This document shows positions 5,963-5,981 of a DNA stretch of 5,981 bases, in pieces (within the stretch, counting starts at the first letter, position 1; every line of letters starts with the position of its first letter). A model generated the notes under the pieces. It was not told the origin of the DNA and did not search any database. It worked only from the letters and a program-made list of their open reading frames with translations. The stretch spans positions 1 through 5,981 of the forward strand of contig CAIKYE010000014.1 of assembly GCA_903831585.1 (NCBI GenBank), written 5' to 3'. The position numbers were made by a program, and so were the translations under genes. The stretch comes from an uncultured Micrococcales bacterium (GTDB taxonomy: Bacteria > Actinomycetota > Actinomycetes > Actinomycetales > Microbacteriaceae).

Positions 5963-5981
5963 ACAAACTGCGTGTCAGTTG

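Overview
The window looks like chromosomal DNA from an actinobacterium. The best guess is a moderate-GC member of the Microbacteriaceae, such as the freshwater Rhodoluna/Aquiluna type. Grounds: the order LytR_C-domain membrane protein - cold shock protein - solo groEL, which is familiar from that family; two tandem CIRCE operators in front of groEL; a WXG100 protein; a PH-plus-SHOCT protein; and an OmpR-type response regulator of the PhoP/TrcR flavour. The genus is inferred from gene content and cannot be proven here.

Left half (1-3374, plus strand). A perfect 16-bp palindrome opens the window. It is followed by a single-pass membrane protein with a LytR C-terminal domain (42-542). A 184-nt gap then holds two substantial hairpins (plus a weaker one just after the membrane-protein gene) and a strong Shine-Dalgarno in front of a 66-residue CspA-like protein (727-927), which ends in a clear intrinsic terminator. 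A heat-shock control region with two CIRCE boxes (994-1053) drives groL (1083-2699), with no groES beside it. groL ends in a UUCG-loop terminator. Next is a PH/SHOCT protein gene (2808-3332), closed by a second terminator whose 27-nt core is identical to the one after groL.

Right half (3373-5981, minus strand). Reading leftward from the window edge: an OmpR-family response regulator (5225-5923), its sensor histidine kinase 9 nt downstream (3746-5215), and a WXG100/ESX-type small protein (start best placed at 3663). The WXG100 gene converges on the PH/SHOCT gene. No convincing terminator separates the kinase from the WXG100 gene, although the latter may have its own promoter.

Working together: the left side pairs a cold-inducible RNA chaperone with a HrcA-controlled protein chaperone. 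The right side is a two-component system. Just upstream of its regulator are direct repeats with 11-bp periodicity, similar to the mycobacterial PhoP box. This raises the possibility of autoregulation and a link to the neighbouring secreted WXG100 protein. No mobile element, CRISPR array, tRNA or rRNA was seen, and there is no gene-free stretch over 300 bases. The genes themselves are known families; the more unusual material is in the non-coding segments.
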